Shown here in pieces: positions 34,684 through 44,211 of a DNA stretch of 64,000 nucleotides. This DNA comes from Dyella japonica DSM 16301 (lineage in GTDB: Bacteria > Pseudomonadota > Gammaproteobacteria > Xanthomonadales > Rhodanobacteraceae): NCBI RefSeq assembly GCF_001010355.1, contig NZ_JPLA01000030.1, positions 1 to 64,000 on the forward strand. The letters run 5' to 3'. Numbering within the stretch: the first letter of the stretch is position 1; every line of letters begins with the position of its first letter. The translations under genes and the position numbers were made by a program. The notes under the pieces are model-generated. The model saw only the letters and a list, made by a program, of their open reading frames with translations. It ran no database searches and had not been told where the DNA came from.

Positions 34684-36377
34684 AGGCCCGCTATCTCCAC
34701 ATCCTGCTGTGTTGCCTCGCGTGCCTGTGGCCGCTGGCCTCGTTCGCCGCCGACGTGCAGGCAACGCTGGACCGTCATCGCGTGGAACTGGGCGAGACGG
34801 TCACGCTGAACCTGCGTGCCAGTGGCGGCGCCATGGCGGCCACGCCGGACCTCAGCGTGTTGTCGCAGGACTTCGCCGTGCTCGGCTCGTCGAGCAACAC
34901 CAGCCTCAGCATCATCAACGGCCAGCGCACCGCGCAGGTCACGGTTGGCGTCGCGTTGCGCCCGCTGCATGTGGGCACCCTGCGCATCCCGTCGCTGTCG
35001 TTCGCTGGCGGAACCACCGCACCGGTGGAACTGGAAGTGGTGCAGCCCGATACCAGCGCGGCGGCGGCCGGTCGCAAGGATGTCTTTGTCGAGGCGACCG
35101 TCGATCCCGCCAGTGCCTATGTCGGCCAGCAGATGGTCTATACGGTGCGACTGTTCTTCGCCACCGACCTGACCAGTGGCGCATTGGAAGACCCGCAGGT
35201 GGCGGGCATCGACTTCCGTCGTCTCGGTGATGAAATCAATTACCAGGCGGAGCGGGGCGGTCGCCGCTACAACGTGATCGAGCGCCGCTATGCGGCCACG
35301 CCGCAGCGCGAAGGGCATCTGCAGATTCCGGCGGTGGCGTTCCAGGGCGAGTCGGTCAACATGGCCAACCCGGATGCCTTCTTCGGCAACGGCACGCCGA
35401 TCACCGCCGCGTCGCCAGCGGTGGATATCGATGTACGACCTGCGCCCACGCAGGCGGCGCAGTCGGCATGGCTGCCGGCGCGTTCGCTCAATCTCACCCT
35501 GGACGGTGGCCCGTCGCATGGCGATCTGCACGTGGGCGAACCGCTGAACCTGGTGATGAACGTGCAAGCCGTCGGGCTGCCGTACGAAGCACTGCCGGCG
35601 CTGAGCCTGCCGGCGCTCGATGGCGCCACCGTGTATCCGGACAAGCCGGTGAATGGCACGCGCGTGGAAGGCCAGTGGCTGGTGGGGCGTCGTCAGCAGA
35701 GCTTCGCCGTGGTGCCCAATCGCGCGGGCACGCTCAGCATTCCGGAAACCACGCTGACCTGGTGGAACGTGGTCGAGAACCACGCCGAAACGGCGCGCAT
35801 CCCGGCGCAGACCTTCAACGTGCTGGCTGCCGCCGGCGCGCCGGCGACGCCGGCAGCACCAGCACCGCAGGTCAACGCGGCGCCTGTCGACGCCGCGCCC
35901 ACGCAGGCTCCTGTCGTCGTCCAGCACGCATGGTGGCGCAACGTCGCGCTCGCCAGCCTCGGCCTGTGGCTGCTGACGGTGCTGGCGTGGCTGATCTGGC
36001 GCGCCCGGCGCGGCAAGCCTGCGCAAGCGGCGTCGCCAGTGGAGGCGAAGGGCACGGCATCACAGCTGCGCGCAGCCTTCCTCACCGCCGCACGCGGCAA
36101 GGATGCGGCGGAGCAGGCCGGCGCCTTGCTGGCCTGGGCCCAGGCGGAGAGGCCGACGCTACGCAACCTCGGTGAACTCGGCCAGGCTTTGTCGGCGGGC
36201 CCTCAGCGCGAAACCATCGATGCCTTGCAGCGCAAGCGCTACGCTGGCGCGGACGAAAGCGGGCTGGGCGAACGTCTCGCCGCTGCGTTCAAACCTGGAT
36301 TTGCATGGCAGCCCCTGGAGCAGGCGTCGAACGTCTCGCCGCTGCCGCCGCTCTATCCATTCAACGTGCGCCGCTGA
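34680..36377 (+). CDS. batD: BatD/BamD-like oxygen tolerance protein
   Basis: A 565-residue protein with a Sec signal peptide ([20 protein letters not shown], near residues 5-24). The long beta-rich periplasmic region matches the BatD family ([43 protein letters not shown]). A membrane helix near residues 420-440 ([19 protein letters not shown]) leads into a cytoplasmic helical tail. It is the last gene of the MoxR/Bat operon. Its GTG start overlaps the previous stop (GTGA), and its last 17 bases overlap the end of the convergent macrodomain gene. Confidence 0.9.
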   Translation: MKARYLHILLCCLACLWPLASFAADVQATLDRHRVELGETVTLNLRASGGAMAATPDLSVLSQDFAVLGSSSNTSLSIINGQRTAQVTVGVALRPLHVGTLRIPSLSFAGGTTAPVELEVVQPDTSAAAAGRKDVFVEATVDPASAYVGQQMVYTVRLFFATDLTSGALEDPQVAGIDFRRLGDEINYQAERGGRRYNVIERRYAATPQREGHLQIPAVAFQGESVNMANPDAFFGNGTPITAASPAVDIDVRPAPTQAAQSAWLPARSLNLTLDGGPSHGDLHVGEPLNLVMNVQAVGLPYEALPALSLPALDGATVYPDKPVNGTRVEGQWLVGRRQQSFAVVPNRAGTLSIPETTLTWWNVVENHAETARIPAQTFNVLAAAGAPATPAAPAPQVNAAPVDAAPTQAPVVVQHAWWRNVALASLGLWLLTVLAWLIWRARRGKPAQAASPVEAKGTASQLRAAFLTAARGKDAAEQAGALLAWAQAERPTLRNLGELGQALSAGPQRETIDALQRKRYAGADESGLGERLAAAFKPGFAWQPLEQASNVSPLPPLYPFNVRR

Positions 36378-36888
36378 GCGCCTCGCGCCAGGTGGCGGCC
36401 ATGTCCTCGCTGAAGCAGCAGACCCGTACGACCGACGGACCTCCCTCCGGCGCATCCAGCAGGGTGCGCACGGCCACCCGGGCGGCCCGATGCGGCGGAT
36501 AGCCGTAGACGCCGCAGCTGATCGCGGGAAAGGCGATCGAAGCCAGGTCGTATTCGGTCGCCAGGGCCAGGCTTTGCCGATAGCAACTGGCCAGTTGTTC
36601 AGGTTCACCGCTCTGGCCACCCAGCCAGATCGGGCCGACGGTATGAATGATGTAACGAGCCTTGAGGTCGAAACCGGCGGTGATGCGGGCTTCGCCAGTA
36701 GGGCAGCGCACGCCGGGACTGAGCTCGGGTATGGCCAGGCAGGCCTCCATCAGCCTCGGACCCGCCGCCCGGTGGATGGCGCCATCCACGCCGCCGCCGC
36801 CCAGCAGGGTGCTGTTGGCGGCGTTGACGATGGCATCCACGTCCAGTGCGGTAATGTCGCCGACAATGATGTCTATGTTCATGGGCAT
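36361..36888 (-). CDS. Macrodomain protein, O-acetyl-ADP-ribose deacetylase type
   Basis: A 175-residue single macrodomain of the YmdB/MacroD type. Such proteins hydrolyse O-acetyl-ADP-ribose and remove ADP-ribose from acidic residues or nucleic acid. The motifs are [26 protein letters not shown] (residues about 17-42), with the Asn and Asp that position ADP-ribose, then [14 protein letters not shown], and [12 protein letters not shown]. It is cytoplasmic. It is encoded convergently with batD with a 17-bp overlap and is divergent from the MarR gene 68 bp away. Confidence 0.93.
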   Translation of the reverse strand: MPMNIDIIVGDITALDVDAIVNAANSTLLGGGGVDGAIHRAAGPRLMEACLAIPELSPGVRCPTGEARITAGFDLKARYIIHTVGPIWLGGQSGEPEQLASCYRQSLALATEYDLASIAFPAISCGVYGYPPHRAARVAVRTLLDAPEGGPSVVRVCCFSEDMAATWREALSGAR

Positions 36889-36956
36889 TGGCTTCGTAAA
36901 TAGTTGCGACGTATGCTTGGGCTACGACACTGTCCCGCAGGGAATCACCCATCGCC

Positions 36957-37421
36957 ATGACTAAGGCAGAAGACATTTCGTTTGGCTATTTGCTCAACGA
37001 TGTCACCTTGCTGTTCCGCAAGCACTTCGACAGGCGCGCCGTGAAATTCGGGTTGACCCGCGCCCAGTGGCGGGCCACCAAGATGCTCTACCACCGCGAG
37101 GGCCTGCGCCAGACCGAGTTGGCCGAATCGCTGGAGATGGAGCCCATCGCGGTGGGCCGGGTGATCGATCGCCTGCAGGCCGCCGGCTTCGTCGAGCGTC
37201 GCCCCGATCCAAAGGATCGCCGCGCCTGGCGGCTGTACGTCACCGACCAGGCGCGCGGCGTGATTGCCGACATGGAGCTGATCGCCAAAGGCGTGCGCAA
37301 GGACGCCACCCAGGGTATCAGCGTGCCTGAGCTGGAACAGGCCCTGGGCGTGCTCAACCGCATGAAGGAAAACCTGCAGGCGCTGGACAACGGCATCAGT
37401 CCCGACGACGGCGAGGCCTGA
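36957..37421 (+). CDS. MarR family transcriptional regulator
   Basis: A 154-residue winged-helix repressor. The DNA-binding core has GLTRAQWRATKMLYHREGLRQTELAE, VGRVIDRLQAAGFVERRPDPKDRRAWRLYVT, the wing with the conserved DxRA-like sequence. Helices at either end form the dimer. MarR proteins often repress nearby efflux genes in response to a phenolic or lipophilic ligand. The RND pump 310 bp downstream on the same strand is the obvious candidate target, but no operator was identified. The divergent macrodomain gene is another possibility. Confidence 0.92.
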   Translation: MTKAEDISFGYLLNDVTLLFRKHFDRRAVKFGLTRAQWRATKMLYHREGLRQTELAESLEMEPIAVGRVIDRLQAAGFVERRPDPKDRRAWRLYVTDQARGVIADMELIAKGVRKDATQGISVPELEQALGVLNRMKENLQALDNGISPDDGEA

Positions 37422-37731
37422 TCCGCCGCTCCAAGGATCCCATCCCAGGCCTTTTGGCAGGTGTGCGTCATGCTGCCGTCACACTATGTTGCGATGAACA
37501 TGTCGTCTGCCTGACGGCGGACGGTTTGCCAAGTGCTGTCGGTCGTGCGGGTCACGGACGCTGGCTGCATCACAATGCCTGGTGCGACGCACCGGCGAGG
37601 TGAGGGATGCCCCAAGTAAGCAAGGGCATGCTTCGGTGCGGCAATCCCCTTTTGGACAGGCAGCGCAGCCTATGCGGCGGCGTCCCGGCGCATGACGGGC
37701 GCGCTGGTAGCGGTGGGTGGTCGGAGACATC
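37422..37731. other. 310-bp gap between the MarR gene and the RND pump
   Basis: No gene was found here: the reading frames present are short and unlike the window's coding bias. The only structure noted is a 6-bp inverted repeat (ATGCCC at 37607-37612 and GGGCAT at 37624-37629). No convincing -35/-10 pair or MarR-type palindrome was found, though the promoter of the pump must lie here or upstream. Confidence 0.5.
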
Positions 37732-38862
37732 ATGCAAGGTTCGTCCCGCAAGAAACTCGTAGTGCTGGCAGCGATCATCGTCGCCGCGATCGTGGCCGCG
37801 CAGATGTTCCGCGGCGGCGAGCGTGCCGCGGCCAAGACGCCTGCCACGCCATCCTCGGTGCCGGTGAAAGTGGCCAGCGCGCATCGCGGCGATCTGGATC
37901 TCACCCTGAAAGTGATTGGCCGCGCGGAAGCCTTTTCGACGGTGAACGTGCAGGCGCGCGTCAGCGGCCAATTGCAGGCCTTGCTGTTCAAGCCCGGCGG
38001 ACAGGTCAAGCAAGGCGACACCATCATCCGCATCGATCCCAGCCTGCTGCAGGCGCAGCTCGATCAGGCGCTGGGCAATCTGGCCAAGGACCAGGCGCAG
38101 CTGGACAACGCCAAGACCGTGATCAAGCGTTACCAGCCCCTGCTCGGCAAGGGCTATGTCTCGCAGATGGACTACGACACCTACACGGCCAACCAGAGCA
38201 TCTATACCGCCGCGGTGAAGGCCGATCAGGCGGCGGTGGAACTGGCGCGCACGCAGCTGGGCTACACCCAGATCCAGGCGCCGTTCGACAGCATTGCCGG
38301 CGCGCCGCTGGTGTATCCCGGCGCGCAGCTCACTGCCAATGACACCTCGATCGTCGTGCTCAACCAGATTCGCCCGATCCACGTGACCTTCTCCGTGCCC
38401 GAGACCGGCCTGGATGGCATCAAGGCGACCATGGCGCGCGGCAAGGTGCCGGTCGCCGTGAACATCCCCGGCACCAAGTCGGCACCGATGGATGCGGAGC
38501 TGGATTTCATCAACAACTCGGTGGACGCCGCCACCAGCACCATCCAGCTGAAGGCGCGCTACACCAACGAAGATGACCGCCTCACGCCGGGTCAGTTCGT
38601 GGAAGTGGTGCTGCCGACCACGCGCCTGACCAACGTGGTGACCGTGCCCGTGGTGGCCTTGCAGAACTCGCCATTGGGCAGCTTCGTGTTTGTGGCCAAT
38701 GCGGATGGCACGGTGCAGCAGCGCATGGTCACGGCCGGTCCCACCACGGGTGGACAGATCGTCATCGAGAAGGGCTTGAACGGCAGCGAGACGGTGGTGA
38801 CGGACGGCCAGCTGCTGCTGGTCGACGGTGCCCACGTGCACGTCGTGACTGACAAGGGCTGA
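37732..38862 (+). CDS. RND efflux periplasmic adaptor (membrane fusion protein)
   Basis: A 376-residue periplasmic adaptor. An N-terminal hydrophobic anchor (KLVVLAAIIVAAIVAAQMF, about residues 8-26) is followed by a barrel-sandwich domain (VNVQARVSGQLQALLFKPGGQVKQGDTI) and an alpha-hairpin of about 70 residues. The beta-barrel carries TQIQAPFDSIAG-type residues and the TPGQFVEV motif. It lies 8 bp before the permease gene. The closest known types are MdtA/MuxA adaptors. No outer-membrane channel gene is nearby, so the pump probably uses a shared TolC-like protein. Confidence 0.92.
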   Translation: MQGSSRKKLVVLAAIIVAAIVAAQMFRGGERAAAKTPATPSSVPVKVASAHRGDLDLTLKVIGRAEAFSTVNVQARVSGQLQALLFKPGGQVKQGDTIIRIDPSLLQAQLDQALGNLAKDQAQLDNAKTVIKRYQPLLGKGYVSQMDYDTYTANQSIYTAAVKADQAAVELARTQLGYTQIQAPFDSIAGAPLVYPGAQLTANDTSIVVLNQIRPIHVTFSVPETGLDGIKATMARGKVPVAVNIPGTKSAPMDAELDFINNSVDAATSTIQLKARYTNEDDRLTPGQFVEVVLPTTRLTNVVTVPVVALQNSPLGSFVFVANADGTVQQRMVTAGPTTGGQIVIEKGLNGSETVVTDGQLLLVDGAHVHVVTDKG

Positions 38863-38870
38863 GGCGGCAC

Positions 38871-41800
38871 ATGAACCTGCCTGCCCTGTGCATACGACGC
38901 CCGGTGATGACCACCCTGCTGATGGTGGCCTTGCTGGTATTTGGCGTGGTCGCGTATCCGAAGTTGCCGGTCAACGAACTGCCCAATGTCGACTTTCCCA
39001 CCATCACGGTGAGCGCCAGTCTTCCGGGCGCCGCGCCGGAAACGATGGCGACGGCGGTGGCGACGCCGCTGGAAAACCAGCTGTCGACGATCGCCGGCAT
39101 CCAGTCGATGACCTCGACCAGTGCCTTGGGCGCCACCTCGATCACGCTCACCTTCGAACTCGATCGCAATATCGATGGCGCGGCGCAGGACGTGCAGGCG
39201 GCCATTTCCGCCGCGCAGCGCCAGCTGCCCACCAACATGCCCACGCCGCCGACGTTTCGCAAGGTGAATCCGGCGGACGCACCGATCCTGTACCTCACGC
39301 TGCGTTCGCGCACGCAGCCGCTATCGGTCGTCGATGATTACGCGGAGACCCAGCTGGCGCAGCGCCTGTCGATGATCGACGGCGTGGCGCAGGTGAGCGT
39401 GTACGGTGCGCAGAAATACGCGGTGCGTGTGAGCGTCGACCCGCAGAAGCTGGCGGCCAGCGGCATCGGCATCGATACGGTGCAGAACGCCATTGCCGCC
39501 GCCAACGTGAACCTGGCCACGGGCTCCTTGAACGGCAATCGCCAGCTGCTGCAGATCCGTTCGGACGGCCAATTGCAGCGGGCCAATGCGTACAACAACA
39601 TCATCGTGGCCTACCGCAATGGCGCGCCGGTGCGCCTGTCCGACCTGGGCAAGGCCGAAGACAGTGTGCAGAACGACCAGGTAGCCAGCTGGTACAACGG
39701 CGAGCGCGCCATCGTGCTCGCCATCCAGCGCCAGCCGGGTTCCAACACCGTGGCTACCATCGACCGCATTCGCGCGGTGCTGCCCACCTTCGAGGCGACC
39801 CTGCCGCCGTCGATCAAGCTGGCCGTGCTGTACGACCGCTCGGTGTCCATCCGCGAATCGGTGAGCGACGTGCAGTACACCCTGCTGCTGGCCGGCGCGC
39901 TGGTGGTGCTGGTGATCTACCTGTTCCTGGGCAATGCATCCGCCACGCTGATCCCCGCGCTGGCGCTGCCGGTGTCCATCGTAGGCACGTTCGGCGCGAT
40001 GTTTGCGCTGGGCTACAGCCTGGACAATCTCTCGCTGCTCGCGCTCACCCTGGTGGTGGGTTTCGTGGTGGACGATGCCATCGTGATGCTCGAGAACATC
40101 GTGCGCCACGTGGAAGAGGGCATGGATCCGTACGAGGCGTCGCTGAAGGGCGCCAGCGAAATCGGCTTCACTATTTTCTCGATGACCTTGTCGCTGGTGG
40201 CGGTGTTCCTGCCGGTGATGTTCATGGGCGGCATCGTCGGCCGGCTGTTCCATGAGTTCGCAGTGACGCTGAGCGTGGCGATCCTGATCTCCGGTTTCGT
40301 CTCGATCACCCTGACGCCGATGCTGTGCAGTCGTTTCCTGAAGCATGCCGAGCATGAGAAGAAGGCCACGGTGGTGCTGTGGTTCGATGCGGGGTTCGAG
40401 CGCGTGCGTCGCGGCTATGTGAGTTCGCTGACCTGGGCCGTGCATCATCCGCGCAGCATCATGGGCTTGTTCGTCGCCAGTCTGTTGGCCACCGCGCTGC
40501 TGTTCGTGGTGGTCGACAAGGATTTCATTCCGGCCGGCGATTCGGGGCAGCTCAACGTCAACGTCGAAGGTCCGGATGACACTTCGGTTTCCAGCATGGC
40601 GCAGCGCCAGCAGCAGCTGGCCAAGATCGTGGGCGACGATCCGAATATCCAGAGCTATATGTCCTCGGTGGGCAGCGGCGGCGCGCGCACCACCACCAAC
40701 AACGGCTCCTTGTCGCTCACCCTCAAGCCTGCCAGCGAGCGTGAGCAGGGCATCAATGAAATCATCCAGGAGCTGCGGGCCAAGTTCGCCAAGGTGCCGG
40801 GCATCCGCGCCTATATCCAGAACCCGCCGCCGATCCAGGTGGGCGGCCGTCAGTCGAAGGCGCAGTACCAGTACACCTTGCAGTCGATCGATACGCCGGC
40901 GCTGTACGACTGGTCGGGCAAGGTGATCACCGCCTTCAGCAAGCTGCCCGGTTTCCAGGACGTCACCAGCGATCTGGATCTCAACGGTCCGTCCGTCGTG
41001 GTGAACGTGGATCGCGACAAGCTGGCCACCCTGGGTCTGAGCATGGACCAGGTGCAGACGGCGCTGGGTTCGGCGTTCGGCGCCAATCAGATTTCCACCA
41101 TCTACGGCGCGTCATCGCAGTATTGGGTGATCCTGCAGGTCTATTACGCGCTGCAGAACGATCCGGACGTGCTGTCGCAAATCTACGTCACCTCCAGCAG
41201 CGGCACGCTGGTGCCGCTCAATGCGGTGGCGAACTTCGAGCGCAAGCCGCAGGCGCTGACGGTGAATCACCAGGGCCAGATTCCGGCGGTCACGGTGTCG
41301 TTCAACCTCGCGCCAGGTGTGAGCCTGAGCGAAGCCGTGGCGAGTATCGATGGCGCAATGAAGCAGATGAATCTGCCGCCGACCATCACCGGCAGTGTGC
41401 AGGGCACGGCGCAGGCGTTCCAGGATTCGATGCAGGGCATGGGCCTGCTGCTGGTGATGGCGCTGTTCGTGATCTATCTGGTGCTCGGCATCCTGTACGA
41501 GAGCTTCATCCATCCGTTGACCATTCTCTCCGGCCTGCCGTCGGCCGGTGTGGGCGCGCTGCTGACGTTGATGATTTTCCGCGCGCCGCTGGACCTGTTC
41601 TCCTTCGTCGGCATCGTGATGTTGATCGGCATCGTGAAGAAGAACGCCATCATGATGATCGACTTCGCGCTGGAGAAGCAGCGCAGCGAAGGCACCGCGC
41701 CGGCGTTGGCGATTGTCGAAGCCTGCCAGGTGCGTTTCCGTCCGATCATGATGACGACGATGGCTGCGTTCGCCGGTACCTTGCCGATTGCGCTGGGACT

Positions 41801-41972
41801 TGGCGCCGGTGCGGATACGCGTCGCCCGCTTGGCCTGGCCGTGGTCGGTGGCTTGCTGGTGTCGCAGGTGCTCACCTTGTACCTGACGCCGGTGATCTAT
41901 CTGTATCTCGATCGCTTGAATGCGCGGCTGTCGCGCAAGCGGCGAGTGGGTGAGGCCGAGACGGCACACTGA
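38871..41972 (+). CDS. RND multidrug efflux permease (AcrB/MdtB family)
   Basis: A 1033-residue inner-membrane transporter of the hydrophobe/amphiphile efflux family. The N-terminus CIRRPVMTTLLMVALLVFG is membrane helix 1. Two large periplasmic loops and twelve membrane helices are apparent. Helix 4 carries the proton-relay acidic pair in VGFVVDDAIVMLENIVRH (about residues 398-415), and the second half has the internal repeat counterpart VGIVMLIGIVKKNAIMMIDFAL. The N-terminal RRPV and this helix 10 Lys-Lys-Asn are typical of MdtB/MdtC/MuxB. Substrates cannot be inferred. Confidence 0.94.
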   Translation: MNLPALCIRRPVMTTLLMVALLVFGVVAYPKLPVNELPNVDFPTITVSASLPGAAPETMATAVATPLENQLSTIAGIQSMTSTSALGATSITLTFELDRNIDGAAQDVQAAISAAQRQLPTNMPTPPTFRKVNPADAPILYLTLRSRTQPLSVVDDYAETQLAQRLSMIDGVAQVSVYGAQKYAVRVSVDPQKLAASGIGIDTVQNAIAAANVNLATGSLNGNRQLLQIRSDGQLQRANAYNNIIVAYRNGAPVRLSDLGKAEDSVQNDQVASWYNGERAIVLAIQRQPGSNTVATIDRIRAVLPTFEATLPPSIKLAVLYDRSVSIRESVSDVQYTLLLAGALVVLVIYLFLGNASATLIPALALPVSIVGTFGAMFALGYSLDNLSLLALTLVVGFVVDDAIVMLENIVRHVEEGMDPYEASLKGASEIGFTIFSMTLSLVAVFLPVMFMGGIVGRLFHEFAVTLSVAILISGFVSITLTPMLCSRFLKHAEHEKKATVVLWFDAGFERVRRGYVSSLTWAVHHPRSIMGLFVASLLATALLFVVVDKDFIPAGDSGQLNVNVEGPDDTSVSSMAQRQQQLAKIVGDDPNIQSYMSSVGSGGARTTTNNGSLSLTLKPASEREQGINEIIQELRAKFAKVPGIRAYIQNPPPIQVGGRQSKAQYQYTLQSIDTPALYDWSGKVITAFSKLPGFQDVTSDLDLNGPSVVVNVDRDKLATLGLSMDQVQTALGSAFGANQISTIYGASSQYWVILQVYYALQNDPDVLSQIYVTSSSGTLVPLNAVANFERKPQALTVNHQGQIPAVTVSFNLAPGVSLSEAVASIDGAMKQMNLPPTITGSVQGTAQAFQDSMQGMGLLLVMALFVIYLVLGILYESFIHPLTILSGLPSAGVGALLTLMIFRAPLDLFSFVGIVMLIGIVKKNAIMMIDFALEKQRSEGTAPALAIVEACQVRFRPIMMTTMAAFAGTLPIALGLGAGADTRRPLGLAVVGGLLVSQVLTLYLTPVIYLYLDRLNARLSRKRRVGEAETAH

Positions 41973-41988
41973 GCGTCACCTCACCCTC

Positions 41989-42071
41989 TGTGGGAGCGCA
42001 CCCTGTGCGCGACTGCGGCGTGTCATCGTCTCCGCCTTGTAGGGTTGTCGCGCACAGGGTGCGCTCCCACA
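41989..42071. repeat. REP doublet (REPIN-like), copy 5
   Basis: Two inverted REP arms after the RND permease. The left starts TGTGGGAGCGCACCCTGTGC and the right is its reverse complement ending CTCCCACA. The heads face outwards with about 30 bases between the arms. It is followed at once by a terminator. Confidence 0.85.
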
Positions 42072-42084
42072 GTGGATGGCGGGA

Positions 42085-42116
42085 CAAAAAAGGGCGGCCA
42101 TGGGCCGCCCTTTTTG
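42085..42116. terminator. Bidirectional terminator between RND permease and M28 peptidase
   Basis: The stem AAAAGGGCGGCC pairs with GGCCGCCCTTTT across an ATG-type loop. A-runs and T-runs on either side allow it to work for both convergent genes. Confidence 0.92.
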
Positions 42117-42134
42117 ATTACATCTGAACAGCGA

Positions 42135-43574
42135 TCACTCTTCCGCCCCATCACCCGCAAACGCACCGGGCGCCGAACCAAAATCCCCATCCGCCTGCGC
42201 CGCCATGTACGAGAACGCGGCATACACCGCCACGTTCTGCGCCAGCTCCTTCGGATCGATCTTGTCGAGCGTGTCGTTGGCCGTGTGGTGGTAGTCGAAG
42301 TAGTCGGTACCGTCCTGCACCAGCGACAGCGCGGCCATGCCCTTGCCGTGCATCTGCGACAGGTCCGAACCGCCGCCACCCGGCTTCTTGGCGTCGTAGT
42401 CCACGCCGATCGGCGCCAGCACCTTGGCGATCTGCTCGATCGCGCCGCGCGCTTCGGGCTTCACGCTGGCGGTCATCAGCCAGACTTTGCGCGCGCCGAA
42501 ATCCGACTCGGTGCCGAGCTGGAACTTGGACACTTCCTTGGCATGCTTGTCGGCATACGCGCGGCCGCCCCACAGGCCCATCTCTTCGTTGGCGAAGGCG
42601 ATGACGCGGATGGTGCGGTCAGGACGCTGCGGCATATCGTGGATCAGCTTGCCGGCCGCCATGGCAATCGCCACGCCGGCGCCGTCGTCGATCGCACCGG
42701 TGCCCGGATCCCACGAATCGAGATGGCCGCCGATCGCGATGACCTGGTCAGGATGCTTCTTGCCGGTCACTTCGCCGATCACGTTGGCGCCGGTATAGCT
42801 GCCGTTGAAGCCCACATCCAGATCTAGCTTCACGCTCACCGGCTTGCCGTAGCCGAGAATGCGCGTGAGCTGGTCGGCATCGGGATTGGAGAGCGCTGCG
42901 GCGGGGATGGCTTCCTTCGGATCGGTAAAGCCCGTCACGCCGGTATGCGGCGTACGGCTGTTGGCATCGGTGCCGGCCGAACGCAGCAGGAAGCCGGCGG
43001 CGCCCATCTTTGCAGCTATCACCGGACCGCCGACGCGCACGCCCGAGCCGATGGCGTAATCCGCGCCATCCTTGTGACGCTGCATGTGCGCGTCGACATA
43101 GACGATCTTGCCCTTCACGCTGGCCGGATCGGCCTTCTTCAGCGCATCGAGGCTGTCAAAGCGCACCACTTCGGCGGTCAGGCCACCCTTGGGCGTACCG
43201 GCCGAATAACCCAGCGCGATCAGGTCCAGCGCCTGCGGGAACGGTGCCACGATGGCGGCATGTTCGCTGCGGCGCTCCCACAGCGGATAGGTGACCTGCT
43301 CGGTATAGACCTTGTCGAAGCCCAGCGCCTTGAACTTGGCGATGGCCCACTCGCGACCGCGCTCATCGGCCGGGCTGCCGGCAATACGCGGGCCCACTTC
43401 TGTGGTCAGCGACTCGACAATCTGGTAGGCCGTGTTGTCGTTCATCGCCTTGTCGCGCAGCTGTTCGGCCGTCTTTACGGCTGCGGCGGGAACCGTGGTC
43501 TGGGTGGCGGCATGGGCCGAGCCGATGGCGAACATCAGGCTGGCAGCGAGCAGGGTGAGCGGCAGTTGACGCAT
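42135..43574 (-). CDS. Secreted M28 family zinc aminopeptidase/carboxypeptidase
   Basis: A 479-residue exported peptidase like plasma glutamate carboxypeptidase. It has a Sec signal peptide (LPLTLLAASLMFAIGSAHA, cleavage after AHA near residue 22) and a protease-associated domain in the middle. The M28 dinuclear zinc site is seen in GGHLDSWDPGTGAIDDGAGV (His and Asp ligands), then NEEMGLWGG (catalytic and metal Glu) and the final His in YHHTANDTLDKI. It is probably periplasmic and is transcribed alone. Confidence 0.92.
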   Translation of the reverse strand: MRQLPLTLLAASLMFAIGSAHAATQTTVPAAAVKTAEQLRDKAMNDNTAYQIVESLTTEVGPRIAGSPADERGREWAIAKFKALGFDKVYTEQVTYPLWERRSEHAAIVAPFPQALDLIALGYSAGTPKGGLTAEVVRFDSLDALKKADPASVKGKIVYVDAHMQRHKDGADYAIGSGVRVGGPVIAAKMGAAGFLLRSAGTDANSRTPHTGVTGFTDPKEAIPAAALSNPDADQLTRILGYGKPVSVKLDLDVGFNGSYTGANVIGEVTGKKHPDQVIAIGGHLDSWDPGTGAIDDGAGVAIAMAAGKLIHDMPQRPDRTIRVIAFANEEMGLWGGRAYADKHAKEVSKFQLGTESDFGARKVWLMTASVKPEARGAIEQIAKVLAPIGVDYDAKKPGGGGSDLSQMHGKGMAALSLVQDGTDYFDYHHTANDTLDKIDPKELAQNVAVYAAFSYMAAQADGDFGSAPGAFAGDGAEE

Positions 43575-43667
43575 GTGGGGACGGTCCTTGGGCGGAAACT
43601 TCGATTATGGCCCGCGTGCCTGTGGCTGCTTAGGCCAGAAGTCATGGTGCGGGGGTTTAAACAGCAA

Positions 43668-43700
43668 ACAAAAAAGGCGCCCTGGGCGCCTTTTCCGCGC
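43668..43700 (-). terminator. Terminator after mscL
   Basis: The palindrome AAAAAGGCGCC-ctg-GGCGCCTTTT lies 16-48 bp beyond the mscL stop (minus strand), with a T-run on that strand. The 141-bp gap to the M28 peptidase holds nothing else recognised. Confidence 0.85.
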
Positions 43701-43715
43701 AACGTTCCTCGTCGC

Positions 43716-44132
43716 TTACTTCGGGTTCTGCGCCTTCAGCAGGTCGCGGATCTCAGTGAGCAACACCACGTCCGCTGCCGGGGGCGCCGGCGCGGCTTCC
43801 TCGCGGCGGGTCAGCTTGTTGATCGCCTTGACCACCAGGAAGATCGCGAACGCAATGATGAGGAACTGGATCAGGGTATTGATGAAGTTGCCATAGCCAA
43901 TAGCCACTTCGGCAATCTTGTGCGCCGGATCGGTATTGTCGGCGGGTTTGAGCACCCACTTCATCTGCGAAAAGTCGACGCCGCCGGTGAGCAGGCCGAT
44001 CGGCGGCATGATGATCTGGTCCACCAGCGCGGTGACGATCTTGCCGAACGCGGCACCGATGACCACACCGACCGCGAGGTCGATCACGTTGCCGCGCATG
44101 GCGAATTCTTTGAACTCTTTGAACATGCTCAT
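43716..44132 (-). CDS. mscL: Large-conductance mechanosensitive channel
   Basis: A 138-residue pentameric channel that opens under membrane tension to release solutes on hypo-osmotic shock. The amphipathic N-terminus [15 protein letters not shown] and first helix [24 protein letters not shown] line the pore. The periplasmic loop and second helix (about 75-100) follow, with the charged cytoplasmic helix [12 protein letters not shown] at the end. Length is normal. It is followed by a terminator and is separate from the FAH gene upstream (79 bp). Confidence 0.95.
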   Translation of the reverse strand: MSMFKEFKEFAMRGNVIDLAVGVVIGAAFGKIVTALVDQIIMPPIGLLTGGVDFSQMKWVLKPADNTDPAHKIAEVAIGYGNFINTLIQFLIIAFAIFLVVKAINKLTRREEAAPAPPAADVVLLTEIRDLLKAQNPK

Positions 44133-44211
44133 GCTTCTCTCCCTGGGCTGGATGGCAGCGCCACTCTAGCGCAGCGCCATGTGGACGCGGCATGTAGCCG
44201 CGTCCGCAAGT

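Noticed and set aside
34422-36026. Minus-strand open frame of 534 codons
   Set aside because: Antisense to the Bat operon, with no family features.
37692-38342. Overlapping plus-strand frame of 216 codons near the RND adaptor start
   Set aside because: It is out of frame with the adaptor and overlaps most of its N-terminal half. The adaptor frame has clear motifs, so this one is a shadow.
41989-42071. Possible insertion-sequence ends
   Set aside because: The inverted pair encloses only about 30 bases, and the same unit occurs at other sites. No transposase frame or target duplication is seen.
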